DNA of 64,000 nucleotides from Homalodisca vitripennis (taxonomy: Eukaryota > Arthropoda > Insecta > Hemiptera > Cicadellidae). The notes beneath the pieces were generated by a model that worked only from the letters and a program-made list of their open reading frames with translations, did not search any database and was not told the origin of the DNA. The stretch covers positions 69,378,501 to 69,442,500 of the forward strand of contig NC_060215.1 in the NCBI RefSeq assembly GCF_021130785.1, given 5' to 3'. Shown one piece after another: positions 1 to 9,129 of the stretch. The stretch's first letter is position 1. Every line of letters starts with the position of its first letter. The translations under genes were made by a program, and so were the position numbers.

Positions 1-284
1 TTTTCGTGGAAGTGGCAATTTCAGAAGATTGTAGACACTTGGATACTGTAATCAAAACACCTCCACCGCTCATTTTGTTGCTGGAGGAGGAGGTTCTGTC
101 CTTCCGGTAAAGGTCATAGTTACTGAAGCCAAGTTCGCCGTTGAAGATGCTTGGTATAAGGTTAGTCTCAATTAGAACTATGATGTCCTGAATGTAAGAA
201 ATTAGTGATTGTCTTAATTCATCTAGTTTGGATCGAAGTACATTTACATTTTGATAATAAATGTGTATGTTTTCTGTGCCGTTG
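1..284 (-). pseudogene. Jockey-like LINE ORF2, endonuclease N-terminus (partial, runs off left edge)
   Basis: Read on the - strand from about 284 to 1, this frame stays open to the window edge. It encodes the first ~90 residues of an apurinic-type endonuclease, the ORF2 domain that nicks target DNA for target-primed reverse transcription. Visible signatures in order are [27 protein letters not shown] (canonical ETWL, so the Trp is changed), FNGELGFSNYDLYRKDR and GGGVLITVSK. The end of ORF1 lies just upstream in another frame, the usual jockey order. The body of ORF2 is left of the window. The clade assignment is from motif memory; the LINE endonuclease identity is secure. Confidence 0.8.
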
Positions 285-288
285 GAAA

Positions 289-423
289 TTACACGTTTTT
301 TGGAGACTGAATTATTTTAGGAGTGCCATTAAGATATTTTATAGTGAGGCCCTTTTCGCCGTTGTTAGTGCGAGACTCGAGGGATCTACGAAGGTCCTGG
401 AGATATTTACGCTCGTGAGCGTA
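289..423 (-). pseudogene. Jockey-like LINE ORF1 C-terminus
   Basis: This is the C-terminal end of the ORF1 nucleic-acid-binding protein of the same LINE. It reads [19 protein letters not shown], then [18 protein letters not shown], and stops at 289-291. Upstream of about 423 the frame dissolves into a (TA)n-rich microsatellite, so the 5' part of the element is missing or was replaced by repeat expansion. The ORF2 endonuclease begins a few bases after this stop in a different frame, which supports one element. Confidence 0.7.
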
Positions 424-445
424 ATATACATATATATACATACAT

Positions 446-516
<71 letters not shown>

Positions 517-517
517 C

Positions 518-548
<31 letters not shown>
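424..548. repeat. (TA)n / (TACA)n microsatellite
   Basis: A run of TA dinucleotides with interspersed TACA and CATA units sits between the LINE fragment and the left end of the DD41D transposon. Its match on the far side of the transposon (2921-3007) indicates that the element inserted into one TA array. Open frames of Tyr/Ile repeats here are artefacts of the dinucleotide. Confidence 0.95.
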
Positions 549-2919
549 CAGGGTGTATATTATGTCTGGAAACACCCAAATATATCCTTTAATAATTTAA
601 ATATAAATTTGAAACCTCTTACAATCGTGATAGAGATTGGGCATCTACTTTTTGGAACAATGTTTTGTTATGTCACACCAACGGGGGACGTCCTGCCGAG
701 GGTATCGTGAATATTCTTAATGGAAGCCTATACCTTGTGATACATAATTTTAAAGGTAATAGCTTACTGAATTGAATGCCACAAACCGCATCTCAAGGGA
801 ATTATTCTATCAGAAAATAGAGCATTTTTAGTATTGAAAATTTACTGATGTTCAACAATGTAATTTTAACATGGTTCTTGCCACAAAATGTGTTACACTA
901 ATTTTTTAGCATTTTTTTAAATGTTCAATTAAATAAAACAAAAATTTCATTTTAAGCTGGTTCTATTAGCACAAATTTGCCAGTTTTTATTACAGTACAA
1001 TTATGGAAATACTTATGTTATTGATTTCTTATTACAAATAAAAAATAATGTATGCTGTTAGAAAAGTCTTACAACAAACGTTTTACCTGCATTTGGTGTC
1101 AAAGCAATTGTTCGAACTGTGTTCCTTCTACGGTTTGACAATGAGCCAATCTTGTGTAAAATGATTCGACAGAGTTGCCTAACATTTCTTCAGTTATCAA
1201 AGCAATCTCCTCTATAATCCTGTTTCTTAGGTCTTCCAAATTATGAGGCTTTCTTCTATAAACATTGGATTTTAAATGACCCCATAGGAAATAATCGATT
1301 GGTGACAAATCCGGAGATCTTGGAGGCCATTCTATTTCTCCTCTTCGGCCAATCCATTTATGAGGAAACCTTAAATCCAAATACTCTCTTACCTGTCTCC
1401 CATAATGGGGTGGAGCACCATCCTGCTGAAACCATACATTATCAAAGTATTCTCCTGATGCAATTTGAATAGCTGGGATTATTTCATTTTGGAGCATATT
1501 GTAGTAAAGTTCGGCATTTAAATTTCCATTGATGAAAAAGGGTCCAACAATTTTGTTACCTAAAATTCCACACCATACGTTCAGTTTTTGTGGTTGCTGT
1601 GAATGGGACTCAGTAATCCAATGTGGGTTTTCACTAGCCCAGTAACGGCAATTGTGCCTGTTAACATTGCCATTTAGGAAAAAAGTTGCCTCATCAGAAA
1701 ATAGTATGTTGGTCAGAAAATCTCTATTGTCATCACATTTGCGCATCACAAGTTCACAAAACTCAACTCTTCTGTCGTAATCATCCTCACTTAACTGTTG
1801 GAATAAATGAACTTTAAATGGTTTGTATTTATTAATTTTCAAAATCTTACTCACAGACATAGGGTGCATATCATGTTGCTGTGCAGCTTTTCTGAGCAAT
1901 GTATGTGGGTCTTCAATAAATGTTTGCAAAACATCTAGTGCATGTTCTTCATCTGTTGCAGATTGTATCCTACCCGACTTTGGCCGATTACGTACACTCC
2001 CTGTCATTTCAAAACGCTCAATAGTTTTTGATATTGTTGAAACACTTATGGGATTCCTTTCTGGGAAAGTGTCATTAAACAAATTACAAACTTCCCGATA
2101 AGATCTTTGACGATCGCCATATCCTCGCATCATCAACAGAGTAATTCGTTCTCTTTCAGACAATTCCATTAAAATGCCAAATAAAAACTGAACTACTGTA
2201 ATTAGATAACTTGTTGACAGCAATGCTTCAGAGACACTGATTAACTCGACAGGAATGATATGACCTTTGTCCATTTGTAATTCCCAAGCTTAGACCTGTC
2301 TAGTGAAAGCTCCATGCTCAACAAACTGAAACCTGTAGACCAGATGATTAATAACACAATAATGTTTCTCATAGGCTAGTGACCTTTGTCTCTTTAAACC
2401 TTCCTGCTGACTGGAAAACACCAAGTACAGATTCATAAGTAATCAGAGAAAGTGACTCATAAGTTTTATTCATTGTAATAAAAACTGGTAAATTTGTACT
2501 AATGAAACCAGCTTAAAAATAAATAGTTTATTTTATTTTAATTGAACATTTAAAAAATGCTAAAAAATTAGTGTAACACATTTTGTGGCAAGAACCATGT
2601 TAAAATTACATTGTTGAACATCAGTAAATTTTCAATACTAAAAATGCTCTATTTTCTGATAGAATAATTCCTTTGAGATGCGGTTTGTGGCATTCAATTC
2701 AGTAAGCTATTACCTTTAAAATTATGTATCACAAGGTATAGGCTTCCATTAAGAATATTCACGATACCCTCGGCAGGACGTCCCCCGTTGGTGTGACATA
2801 ACAAAACATTGTTCCAAAAAGTAGATGCCCAATCTCTATCACGATTGTAAGAGGTTTCAAATTTATATTTAAATTATTAAAGGATATATTTGGGTGTTTC
2901 CAGACATAATATACACCCC

Positions 2920-2920
<1 letters not shown>
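549..2920 (-). mobile_element. Complete Tc1/mariner-superfamily (DD41D) transposon with ~447-bp inverted arms
   Basis: The element starts CAGGGTGTATATTATG at 549 and ends in the near-complement CATAATATACACCCCG at 2920. The two long arms, 549-995 and 2474-2920, are inverted copies of about 447 bp with only scattered differences. Both ends abut TA repeats, consistent with the TA target duplication of this superfamily. The centre holds one transposase gene on the - strand. The arms carry no other gene. Arms this long are far above the ~30 bp usual for mariner, but long terminal inverted repeats are known in some lineages. The outermost right base pairs (CG instead of TG) have mutated, so mobility of this copy is uncertain. 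Confidence 0.9.
1099..2274 (-). CDS. DD41D mariner-type transposase, uninterrupted
   Basis: This cut-and-paste transposase binds the element's inverted ends and moves it into TA sites. The frame is 391 codons, but the likelier start is Met36 (codon 2167-2169), which opens MELSERERITLLMMRGYGD, as in relatives; that gives 356 residues. An N-terminal helix-turn-helix covers about residues 36-150, including the GSVRNRP hinge. The DDE/D core shows FSDEATF (D194), WFQQDGAPPH (D285) and SPDLSPIDYFLW (D327). I count 41 residues between D285 and D327, giving a DD41D signature like the rosa-type group rather than classical DD34D mariner. There are no stops or frameshifts and all three acidic residues are present. 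A deleted relative lies at 45336-46628 and a decayed one at 49250-49437. Confidence 0.92.
   Translation of the reverse strand: MDKGHIIPVELISVSEALLSTSYLITVVQFLFGILMELSERERITLLMMRGYGDRQRSYREVCNLFNDTFPERNPISVSTISKTIERFEMTGSVRNRPKSGRIQSATDEEHALDVLQTFIEDPHTLLRKAAQQHDMHPMSVSKILKINKYKPFKVHLFQQLSEDDYDRRVEFCELVMRKCDDNRDFLTNILFSDEATFFLNGNVNRHNCRYWASENPHWITESHSQQPQKLNVWCGILGNKIVGPFFINGNLNAELYYNMLQNEIIPAIQIASGEYFDNVWFQQDGAPPHYGRQVREYLDLRFPHKWIGRRGEIEWPPRSPDLSPIDYFLWGHLKSNVYRRKPHNLEDLRNRIIEEIALITEEMLGNSVESFYTRLAHCQTVEGTQFEQLL

Positions 2921-3007
<87 letters not shown>
2921..3007. repeat. (TA)n microsatellite, right flank of DD41D element
   Basis: A pure TA array of about 87 bp begins directly at the right end of the transposon. 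Together with 424-548 it marks the insertion target. Confidence 0.95.
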
Positions 3008-3009
<2 letters not shown>

Positions 3010-3934
3010 CCAGCAAATCCTGTCACTAATACTAATAATAGCATAGTACTTTACAATTTTTAGTTACCTGGCTTACGACTAAGCCCCCAGATGGCCGTAG
3101 GATATAAAATATCAAAGGCGTTATGGCAACATGTTAGGCCTATAATGTTAAAGCTATAATGAAAAAATAGCACAACAGTTCACTTGAAGTTTATCTCTCA
3201 ATACAACACACATAACCTGTACTAAGTAATGTGTTTTAGTAGATGAGTAGACCAGGTTAGGTGGTAGGAGGAGATTGAGTGCTTGCGAAATTCTTGTAGT
3301 TTTTTTTAGCGGTTAAGCGTGTTACAACCTCAGTATTACATAATAATTTTACTTCTAAAAGTTTAGTTTTAATTTGGAAGTCAGGCAAGGAAGGTGGTTT
3401 CTTCTATAATTTCTTTGCATTATTGAAATGGTATGTTAGGATTCAGTTTGTCAGGTAGGCCTACTCTCCTTCTTAATTATTTTTTATTAATTGTAATTTT
3501 CGAATTGATAATGCTGTGTTTGAATTTAAATTTTAAGTATAGTGTCTATTTCAACCATGCTACCTAAAATGACCTGAAACCTTCTTTTACAATTTCTTGT
3601 AGTAGGTACTGTCATTTCCACTATGAGTTTTTAGTTGCTGGTGAACCATATATTGCACAAAAATTAATATCATATTTTAAATTTTTGTTGTATCCCAAGT
3701 AATTTATCCTATCAGTCCATTTGACTCAAGTGTTCGTGATCAGACCTAGCTTATTCGTGATAAGATCTAGGATTTTCATATTTTACTTAAAGGCTAGATA
3801 GTAGGTATCTACCTTACTATCGTTTACTTGAGGGATGTTTTTCTAGTTATATTATTGTAGGCCGTGGTAATTCTGAACAATTACTTGGTCAACCCCAAAC
3901 TTTTTCATATTTTACTACGGTCATAAGGATGTTC
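3008..3934. other. Non-coding stretch, nothing recognised
   Basis: AT-rich sequence with no frame longer than about 60 codons and no recognised repeat. No exon of the ATPase gene or of any other gene could be supported. Confidence 0.5.
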
Positions 3935-3984
3935 TCAGAAAGCAAGAAACATATAATTCAAGCCTCGCAAGGCCGTCCTACAGG

Positions 3985-4213
3985 TTGCCGAGCGATAAGA
4001 AGGTTCAAAGTCCACGCGATAACAGTGGCTTGCGGGAGACGCGCGGAAGGCCAGTTGTGATAATACCGTTATGGCTAGTGGTTCCTCCGATAATCCTTTT
4101 TTATGTGACGGGTGTGAGAACACGTTACTTAGTTTCATGGTTTCAAGTGAAAATCAGGAAAAGTTAAAACGTTTTTTGTACGAACACGGCGTTTTGCAAC
4201 GCACCAAAGTTTG
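3985..4213 (+). other. Possible truncated small ORF with CxxC, cut by foldback element
   Basis: From 4071 an ATG frame reads MASGSSDNPFLCDGCENTLL and continues EKLKRFLYEHGVLQRTKVCP before entering the foldback element at 4214. The pattern of a hydrophobic start, an FL-EHGVL segment and a following CP vaguely resembles the N-terminus of IS1595/Merlin-type transposases, but the evidence is weak. The local G+C is higher than the surroundings. I do not assign a function. It could be a captured exon or a transposon remnant. Confidence 0.3.
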
Positions 4214-4958
4214 CCCTCTAGAATTTGATATTTTACTGATAGGTACTATCTCGAGGGATGTTTTTCTTTCGTTGACATTAGCGCGGGGCAGGCACCGAAG
4301 ATGCTGCCGAAGCCCGCGCTGATGGCCGGAGGCACTCGTCTCAACTTGATAACAACTAATTAATTTGTACTCGAAATTTAAGAAAAACATTGTTCATTTG
4401 GATCAAAATTCTGCTCATTTCAGTATTATTTTTCATTTACGTTAACTTGACGGTTATCGAGTTGAGACGAGTGCCTCCGGCCATCAGCGTGGGCTTCGGC
4501 AGCACCCTTGCAAAACCCTCGTAGCACATCATGTTTTTAAGTTTACGAGTTTCGCGTTATTAACTTATTGGAATCGTCCTTCAGAACAAAACAATATAAG
4601 GTTTGACGGGGTGGAAATGAGAAATAACGAAGTTCTAGAACATAAAAAATGGAAAAACTGTTCAAGCGCGGAGCAATATTTCCATGTTCTACATCCACAT
4701 CGGGCATCACGTGACCTTTTGTGACCATGATTCAATCTCGTGATGACGTCATCGGATGCGGCGCCATCTTTGCAAACGTAAATGAAAAATAATACTGAAA
4801 TGAGCAGAATTTTGATCCAAATGAACAATGTTTTTCTTAAATTTCGAGCTAAAAATTAATTAGTTGTTATCGAGTTGAGACGAGTGCCTCCGGCCGAAGG
4901 TGCTGCCGAAACATCCCTCGAGACAGTACCTATCAGTAAAATATCAAATTCTAGAGGG
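4214..4958. mobile_element. Foldback (long inverted repeat) element, 745 bp
   Basis: The outer ends CCCTCTAGAATTTGATATTT (4214) and its complement (ending 4958) are matched, and the arms continue inward. The blocks at 4221-4264 and 4911-4955 pair, as do 4370-4442 and 4781-4850, with a GC-rich stretch (motif GAGTGCCTCCGGCC) in each arm. The centre (about 4443-4780) carries a second inverted copy of the GC-rich block and a core also found at 5585, 5866, 6590 and 7018. There is no transposase, so it is a non-autonomous element. No target duplication could be defined with confidence. Confidence 0.8.
4573..4622 (+). repeat. Dispersed repeat core, copy 1
   Basis: The core consists of TCGTCCTTCAGAACAAAAC, then AATATAAGG, then GGGGTGGAAATGA. 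Further copies are at 5585-5640 (-), 5866-5935 (+), 6590-6640 (+) and 7018-7071 (-). The alternation of strands shows that the 4.2-7.1 kb region grew by inverted duplication or by nested foldback insertions. Confidence 0.75.
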
Positions 4959-5171
4959 GCTGCTCAGAAATATAAATTGAATTGTAATGGAAAGGCAATT
5001 ATGTACTGCTTAAAAAACTTAATACATCATGAATACCCCTAATATGAATACGTTTATAAATGGACATTAATAGAGAACACTTACCATTAGTGTGTTCCTC
5101 AGAATGTACAGAAACTAAATAATCTCGTTTCGGTCGAAAAGTAACCTCTTAACATGCCCGACAAAACACTC

Positions 5172-5496
5172 CGACACACCAATTCACTACGATTGGTCGA
5201 ACTAGTGGATGGTTGATCCATGATCGTCACGCACTCACTCGATCCAAACTACAGTACACGATATCTCTGACTTCTGCCCCAGAGCGCTCAGATAACAGAT
5301 ACGCTATCAGTTCCAGCCGCAGATAATATTTACGACACACCAGTTCACTACGGTTGGTCGAAACTGGTGGATGGTTGATCCATGATTGTCGTGCACTCAC
5401 TCGATCCAACCTACAGTACACGTTATCTCTGACTTCTGCCCCAGATCGCTCAGATAACAGATACGCTTGAGAGTCCCACCCGCAGATAATATTTAC
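5172..5496. repeat. Tandem duplication, 2 x ~161 bp
   Basis: Unit 1 (5172-5332) and unit 2 (5333-5496) both begin CGACACACCA and end CGCAGATAATATTTAC. Both contain GGTGGATGGTTGATCCATGA-like and TCTCTGACTTCTGCCCCAGA segments, and they differ at scattered bases and a few single-base indels. A 96-residue minus-strand frame across it is a consequence of the repeat and not a gene. The function is unknown; the higher G+C suggests transposon or satellite-derived sequence. Confidence 0.85.
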
Positions 5497-5584
5497 AGAT
5501 ATCCAGGCACAGCACACAAACAGAACATTAAAACATTAAGAACTTAACTATTTAAGTATATACCCTCTAAAATCATGTTATTTG

Positions 5585-5640
5585 TCATTTGGACCCCCCT
5601 AAAACCATATATATTTTTTGTTCAGGAGGATGAGCAGAAT
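5585..5640 (-). repeat. Dispersed repeat core, copy 2
   Basis: The reverse complement matches the core at 4573 (CCTCCTGAACAAAA ... GGGGGGTCCAAATGAC). It pairs with the opposite-strand copy at 5866-5935. Confidence 0.7.
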
Positions 5641-5865
5641 ACGTTGTTAACGTCAAATTCGTGATTTGCCACCTCGACCTTTAATCTTATAATTTCCGAA
5701 ACTTTAGATATACACAATGTACTCGTTCAAATAAAAAAATTTTACTTCATATATTTTCAACTTCTTAGGCCAAATTATGCTAAATTTAGTTATGAATGCA
5801 AATATATATGCATTTGCTATCAAAAAGGTAAATGGCCGGAATTTCAACTTATTAACTTATTCTCC

Positions 5866-5935
5866 TTCCCCTCTTGTAAAAACTATGTATGGTTTTAGAG
5901 GGTGGAAATCTCAATTAATTATGTTATTTAATAAT
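5866..5935 (+). repeat. Dispersed repeat core, copy 3 (degenerate)
   Basis: The segment GTATGGTTTTAGAGGGTGGA followed by AATTATGTTATT is a diverged copy of the core, opposite in strand to the one at 5585-5640. The ~280 bp between forms the loop of an inverted pair. Confidence 0.55.
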
Positions 5936-6589
5936 TTGAATATATATGGAATTTTGTGGTTATATTTGTGTACGTGTTTCTTGTTATCTATGATTTTTAG
6001 TGCTATCTGTGCTCAATAGCTTATCTGAGTGCTCTGTGGTCAGAATAGCTTAATACAACACTAACAACAGTCCCGTGCTATAAATAAGTAGTCTTCACTA
6101 ACTTGTGAATACTCATAGTGTCTACTATGGGATATAGTAGATATCGGATATACATTACTCAACTACTGCTGTGTGTTAACTTTAATACAGTCAATTAGTT
6201 TGGAAGTTATTTGTGTGTTTAAAATTTGATCATGTGAGCAGTTACAATATTAGGAAATTAATTTATTCCACTTAATTGGTCATCATGTTTTTTTTCAAAG
6301 TGAGAGTATTGAATTCATTGTGTAATCATGTGTTATTTTCAAATCGAGTAAAGATATTTTTATGTGATCGGAAATTACCAAGTGGTTTTTAAGTAGATTG
6401 CACGTACATACAAAATTATGAATTTATGGTTACGTTAGTTTTGTTTATTTATTAAACTTGCACTTTATTTATGGTTTTTACATTTTTTTTTGGTCTGGAA
6501 AGTTTGGTTAAATTTGTTTGCATTGTTTTCAAATTTACTTTTATCCCCTCCGGTATAGAGATACGCGTTAGCCTATTAACCTATTGCAA

Positions 6590-7071
6590 TCGTCCTCCTG
6601 AACAAAACAATATAAGGTTTTTGGGGATGAAAATGACTAATAATGAATTTTAGAGTATTAAAAGTGGAACTACCTTTCTTGGTAGATAGTAGGAAGTTAC
6701 GGTTAAATAAATTACAATATTTATTTGCTTTTCAAGTTGTTTTTAGCTAGCAGTAGCAATGGCCGGAGGCTCTTGTGTCAGCCGATATGATCTTATATTC
6801 TTAGGATATGCGTTTATTTGGGTCAAATTCCCTGAGCTCAGCATTATTGTTATTTTACGTATCCAAAGATGGCATAACAGCTGAAATCAACAGCAACCAA
6901 TACAATACAAGGTTTACTCAAAATTACAAGACCATGTGATGCCCAGCTCAGATGTAGAACAAGGAAATATTACCCTGTGCGAGAAAATTTGTCCAATTTT
7001 TAGTGTTCTATAACGTTGTTATTTGTCATTTCCACCCCTACACCTTATATTGATTTTTCAGGAGGACAATT
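6590..7071. repeat. Inverted pair of the dispersed core (copies 4 and 5) enclosing ~380 bp
   Basis: The + strand copy at 6590-6640 (TCGTCCTCCTGAACAAAAC ... GGGGATGAAAATGAC) faces a - strand copy at 7018-7071 (GTCATTTCCACCCC ... TCAGGAGGAC). The enclosed DNA has a GGCCGGAGGC motif, as in the 4214-4958 element, and no coding frame. This is a foldback relative of that element. Confidence 0.7.
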
Positions 7072-7221
7072 CATTGGTTAAGACTGAATAACTTATCCAA
7101 GCTATGAGCCTTTGTACCAAGTTAAGTCTGGCTATTATAAAAATTATGGCAATCATTGTGTTCACAACATGTTATATTGTTTAAGCCTATACATACATAC
7201 GTATATATACTGTATATATAT

Positions 7222-7575
7222 ACAGGGTTTTAACAAAAGGGTGTCACAAACTATTGTGATAGATAGTATTCATCTCTTCAAGCAAAAGATGTCTAATGAA
7301 TATAGGTTGCAAAATGTGTTGTTTAGCCACTAGCTGCCACTTTGTACTGAAAAATTAATATCTCTAGAACTATATAAGCTAAGGAATCCAAATTTGGCAC
7401 ATAGGTTTGAATAGATAAGAGGTAAATAAAAAAAGTAATTGTGTTATTTTCTATAATATTAACAAAATGACGTCTGTTGAAAATATTTAAAGTCAAATAA
7501 CAAAAAAGCTCGTATAGTTATAAAATATGTACTGGACACCAACTATTTGACTAATTTCATTACGATCCAGTGGTA
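7222..7575 (+). repeat. Dispersed transposon-end repeat, copy A
   Basis: It begins after a TA-rich run with CAGGGTTTTAACAAAAGGGT and continues through AATATCTCTAGAACTA and AGTCAAATAACA. A second copy, inverted, lies at about 21470-21840. The position next to TA repeats and the CAGGGT start resemble the termini of the DD41D elements here, so this is probably the end of a related DNA transposon. No transposase accompanies it. Confidence 0.75.
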
Positions 7576-8070
7576 CGAGTGCTGCATCAGCAAGTCTATT
7601 TCATTCTCGAACCCAATAAAATTTTGTCCAACTTTCAATCAGGTTTTTGTTCTAATCACAGTACAATCACTTTGAAAATCATTGAAGATATACGTTCGGC
7701 AATGGACAAAAGGTTTGTTACAATTTTAACGCTTTTTGATTTTTCTAAGGCTTTTCAATGCGTTTACCACTTATTACTTCTTTTGTAATTGTGTAAAATC
7801 GGGTTCTCTGAGGGCTGTATGGATTGGTTTGGGTCGTATCTGTCTGATCGCCAGCAATATGTTAAGTCCAATGACAAAGACTCCTACCGGAAACCTTTAA
7901 ATCGAGAGGTGCTACAAGGCTCTGTCCTTGGCCCTCTTCTTTTTTCAATTTACATAGACGACTTAATTGCTATGATCAATCACTTATTTTTTCACCTGTA
8001 TGCCAACGATTTGCAAATTTACAGTCACTTTCCCGTTTCAATGTGGGGAATGGTTTCGGGCTGTGGTTGA
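7570..8070 (+). pseudogene. LINE reverse transcriptase fragment (jockey-like)
   Basis: This is the RT palm of a non-LTR retrotransposon. Visible motifs are ILSNFQSGF, FDFSKAF, WFGSYLSDRQQYV and QGSVLGPLLFSIYIDDL. The catalytic box reads LYANDLQIY where YADD is expected, so the first catalytic Asp is lost. An in-frame TAA at 7786-7788 splits the frame. Both 5' and 3' parts are missing. It is a dead fragment next to mariner debris. Confidence 0.85.
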
Positions 8071-8119
8071 GGACAATCTGTTTCGAGGCTTGTAGGGTTG
8101 ATGATTCCACGGCATCATT

Positions 8120-8315
8120 TTTCTTTGTGTTCAATAAAGACATCTTTCATTTCATTCATCCTTTTCATTTCTCCATCTTGTTGATAACAGTCCAAAAATT
8201 CTTGTCCACAGGACATTCTTTGCTCTTCATTGTGGTTGGTCAGCATTTTTGGTATCCACCTTGCATACAATTTGTGGTATTCGAGGTTTTCTGTGATTAT
8301 TTTGTTGACAGTAGC
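8120..8315 (-). pseudogene. Mariner transposase fragment
   Basis: The minus-strand translation reads KIITENLEYHKLYARWIPKM, then LTNHNEEQRMSCGQEFL. This is the linker between helix-turn-helix and catalytic core of mariner transposases (canonical pattern: KL..RWVPK.LT..Q...R). No catalytic residues are included. It lies against a hairpin at 8295-8332 that duplicates part of the fragment in inverse orientation. Confidence 0.65.
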
Positions 8316-8332
8316 ATGTCAACAAAATAATC
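8295..8332. repeat. Perfect 16-bp hairpin with 6-nt loop
   Basis: The arm GATTATTTTGTTGACA (8295-8310) and its exact complement (8317-8332) flank the loop GTAGCA. One arm is part of the mariner fragment, so the other probably arose by a templated inverse duplication. Confidence 0.9.
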
Positions 8333-8666
8333 GACAAATAAGTCGACGATCAGATCACAGTTTTTTATCCACTTGCGAAACGATTTCATCAGTCAGGATA
8401 CGGAGGCTGCAATTTCGCTCTTCAAATCAAATCATTCTTTAATCACATATACTTGAGTACAGTGTTGAGTCAATATCTTAAGTTCTTTAAATGCTTCTCT
8501 GCACGTGTCTTTGGGTTTTAGTCCTGCTAATGCTGTTATGGCTTTCTATTGGATAACCAACACTCGCTGAAAATTTTGTGCACGAGGATAATGCCTAAAT
8601 ACTTAGTAGAACTTAATGTTTCAATTTCTGGTAGACCTTGGTGATTATTTTGAAGTGCAGTGTATA

Positions 8667-9129
8667 CGAGGTCTGTCCAAAAAGTATCCGACCGCCGACC
8701 AGTAGGTGGCTGCGGCGCAACCGACCGGCTCGAACCGGTTATTGGAGGGGAGGGGTGAGCCTACTCCTTCCCATATTAGAATATGATCCGGTCACTCAGT
8801 GAGTCAAAGCGCTATGTTCCGTACAGTACTGCTGTGTGTGTGCGTCGCATTTCAATATGACTTAACGTGTTGAGCAGCGAATTTGCATTAAATTTTGCCA
8901 AAAACTTGGCCATTCAGCATCAGAGACAATTACTATGATATGGAAAGTTTATGGTGACGTGTCTATGGGTGATACACAAATAAAAAAGTGGTTTAGGCGG
9001 TTTAAAAATGGCCGCATATCAGTGGAGAGTGATGACCGATCTGGCAGGCCTTCAACGGCCAGAAACGCTGAAAATGTTGAACGTGTTCATGCAGCAATTA
9101 ATGAAAACCCTTACGGATTTTTGCAGTGA
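8667..9129 (+). pseudogene. Mariner transposon, 5' end and transposase DNA-binding domain, truncated
   Basis: The left terminus CGAGGTCTGTCCAAAAAGTA at 8667 follows TA, as expected for mariner. From about 8866 the frame reads EQRICIKFCQKLGHSASET, YGDVSMGDTQIKKWFRRFKN and GRPSTARNAENVERV. These are the paired helix-turn-helix domains of an irritans-like mariner transposase. The frame stops at 9127-9129 where it meets the PWWP reading frame on the other strand. The catalytic core and right end are absent. Confidence 0.85.

Noticed and set aside
205..600. Overlapping 78-131 codon frames on both strands
   Set aside because: They consist largely of Tyr/Ile/His repeats from the (TA)n/(CA)n array. 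Only the minus-strand part outside the array (289-423) is a real LINE ORF1 end.
2759..3016. 85-codon minus-strand frame
   Set aside because: Half is Tyr/Ile from TA repeats and the rest lies in the transposon arm.
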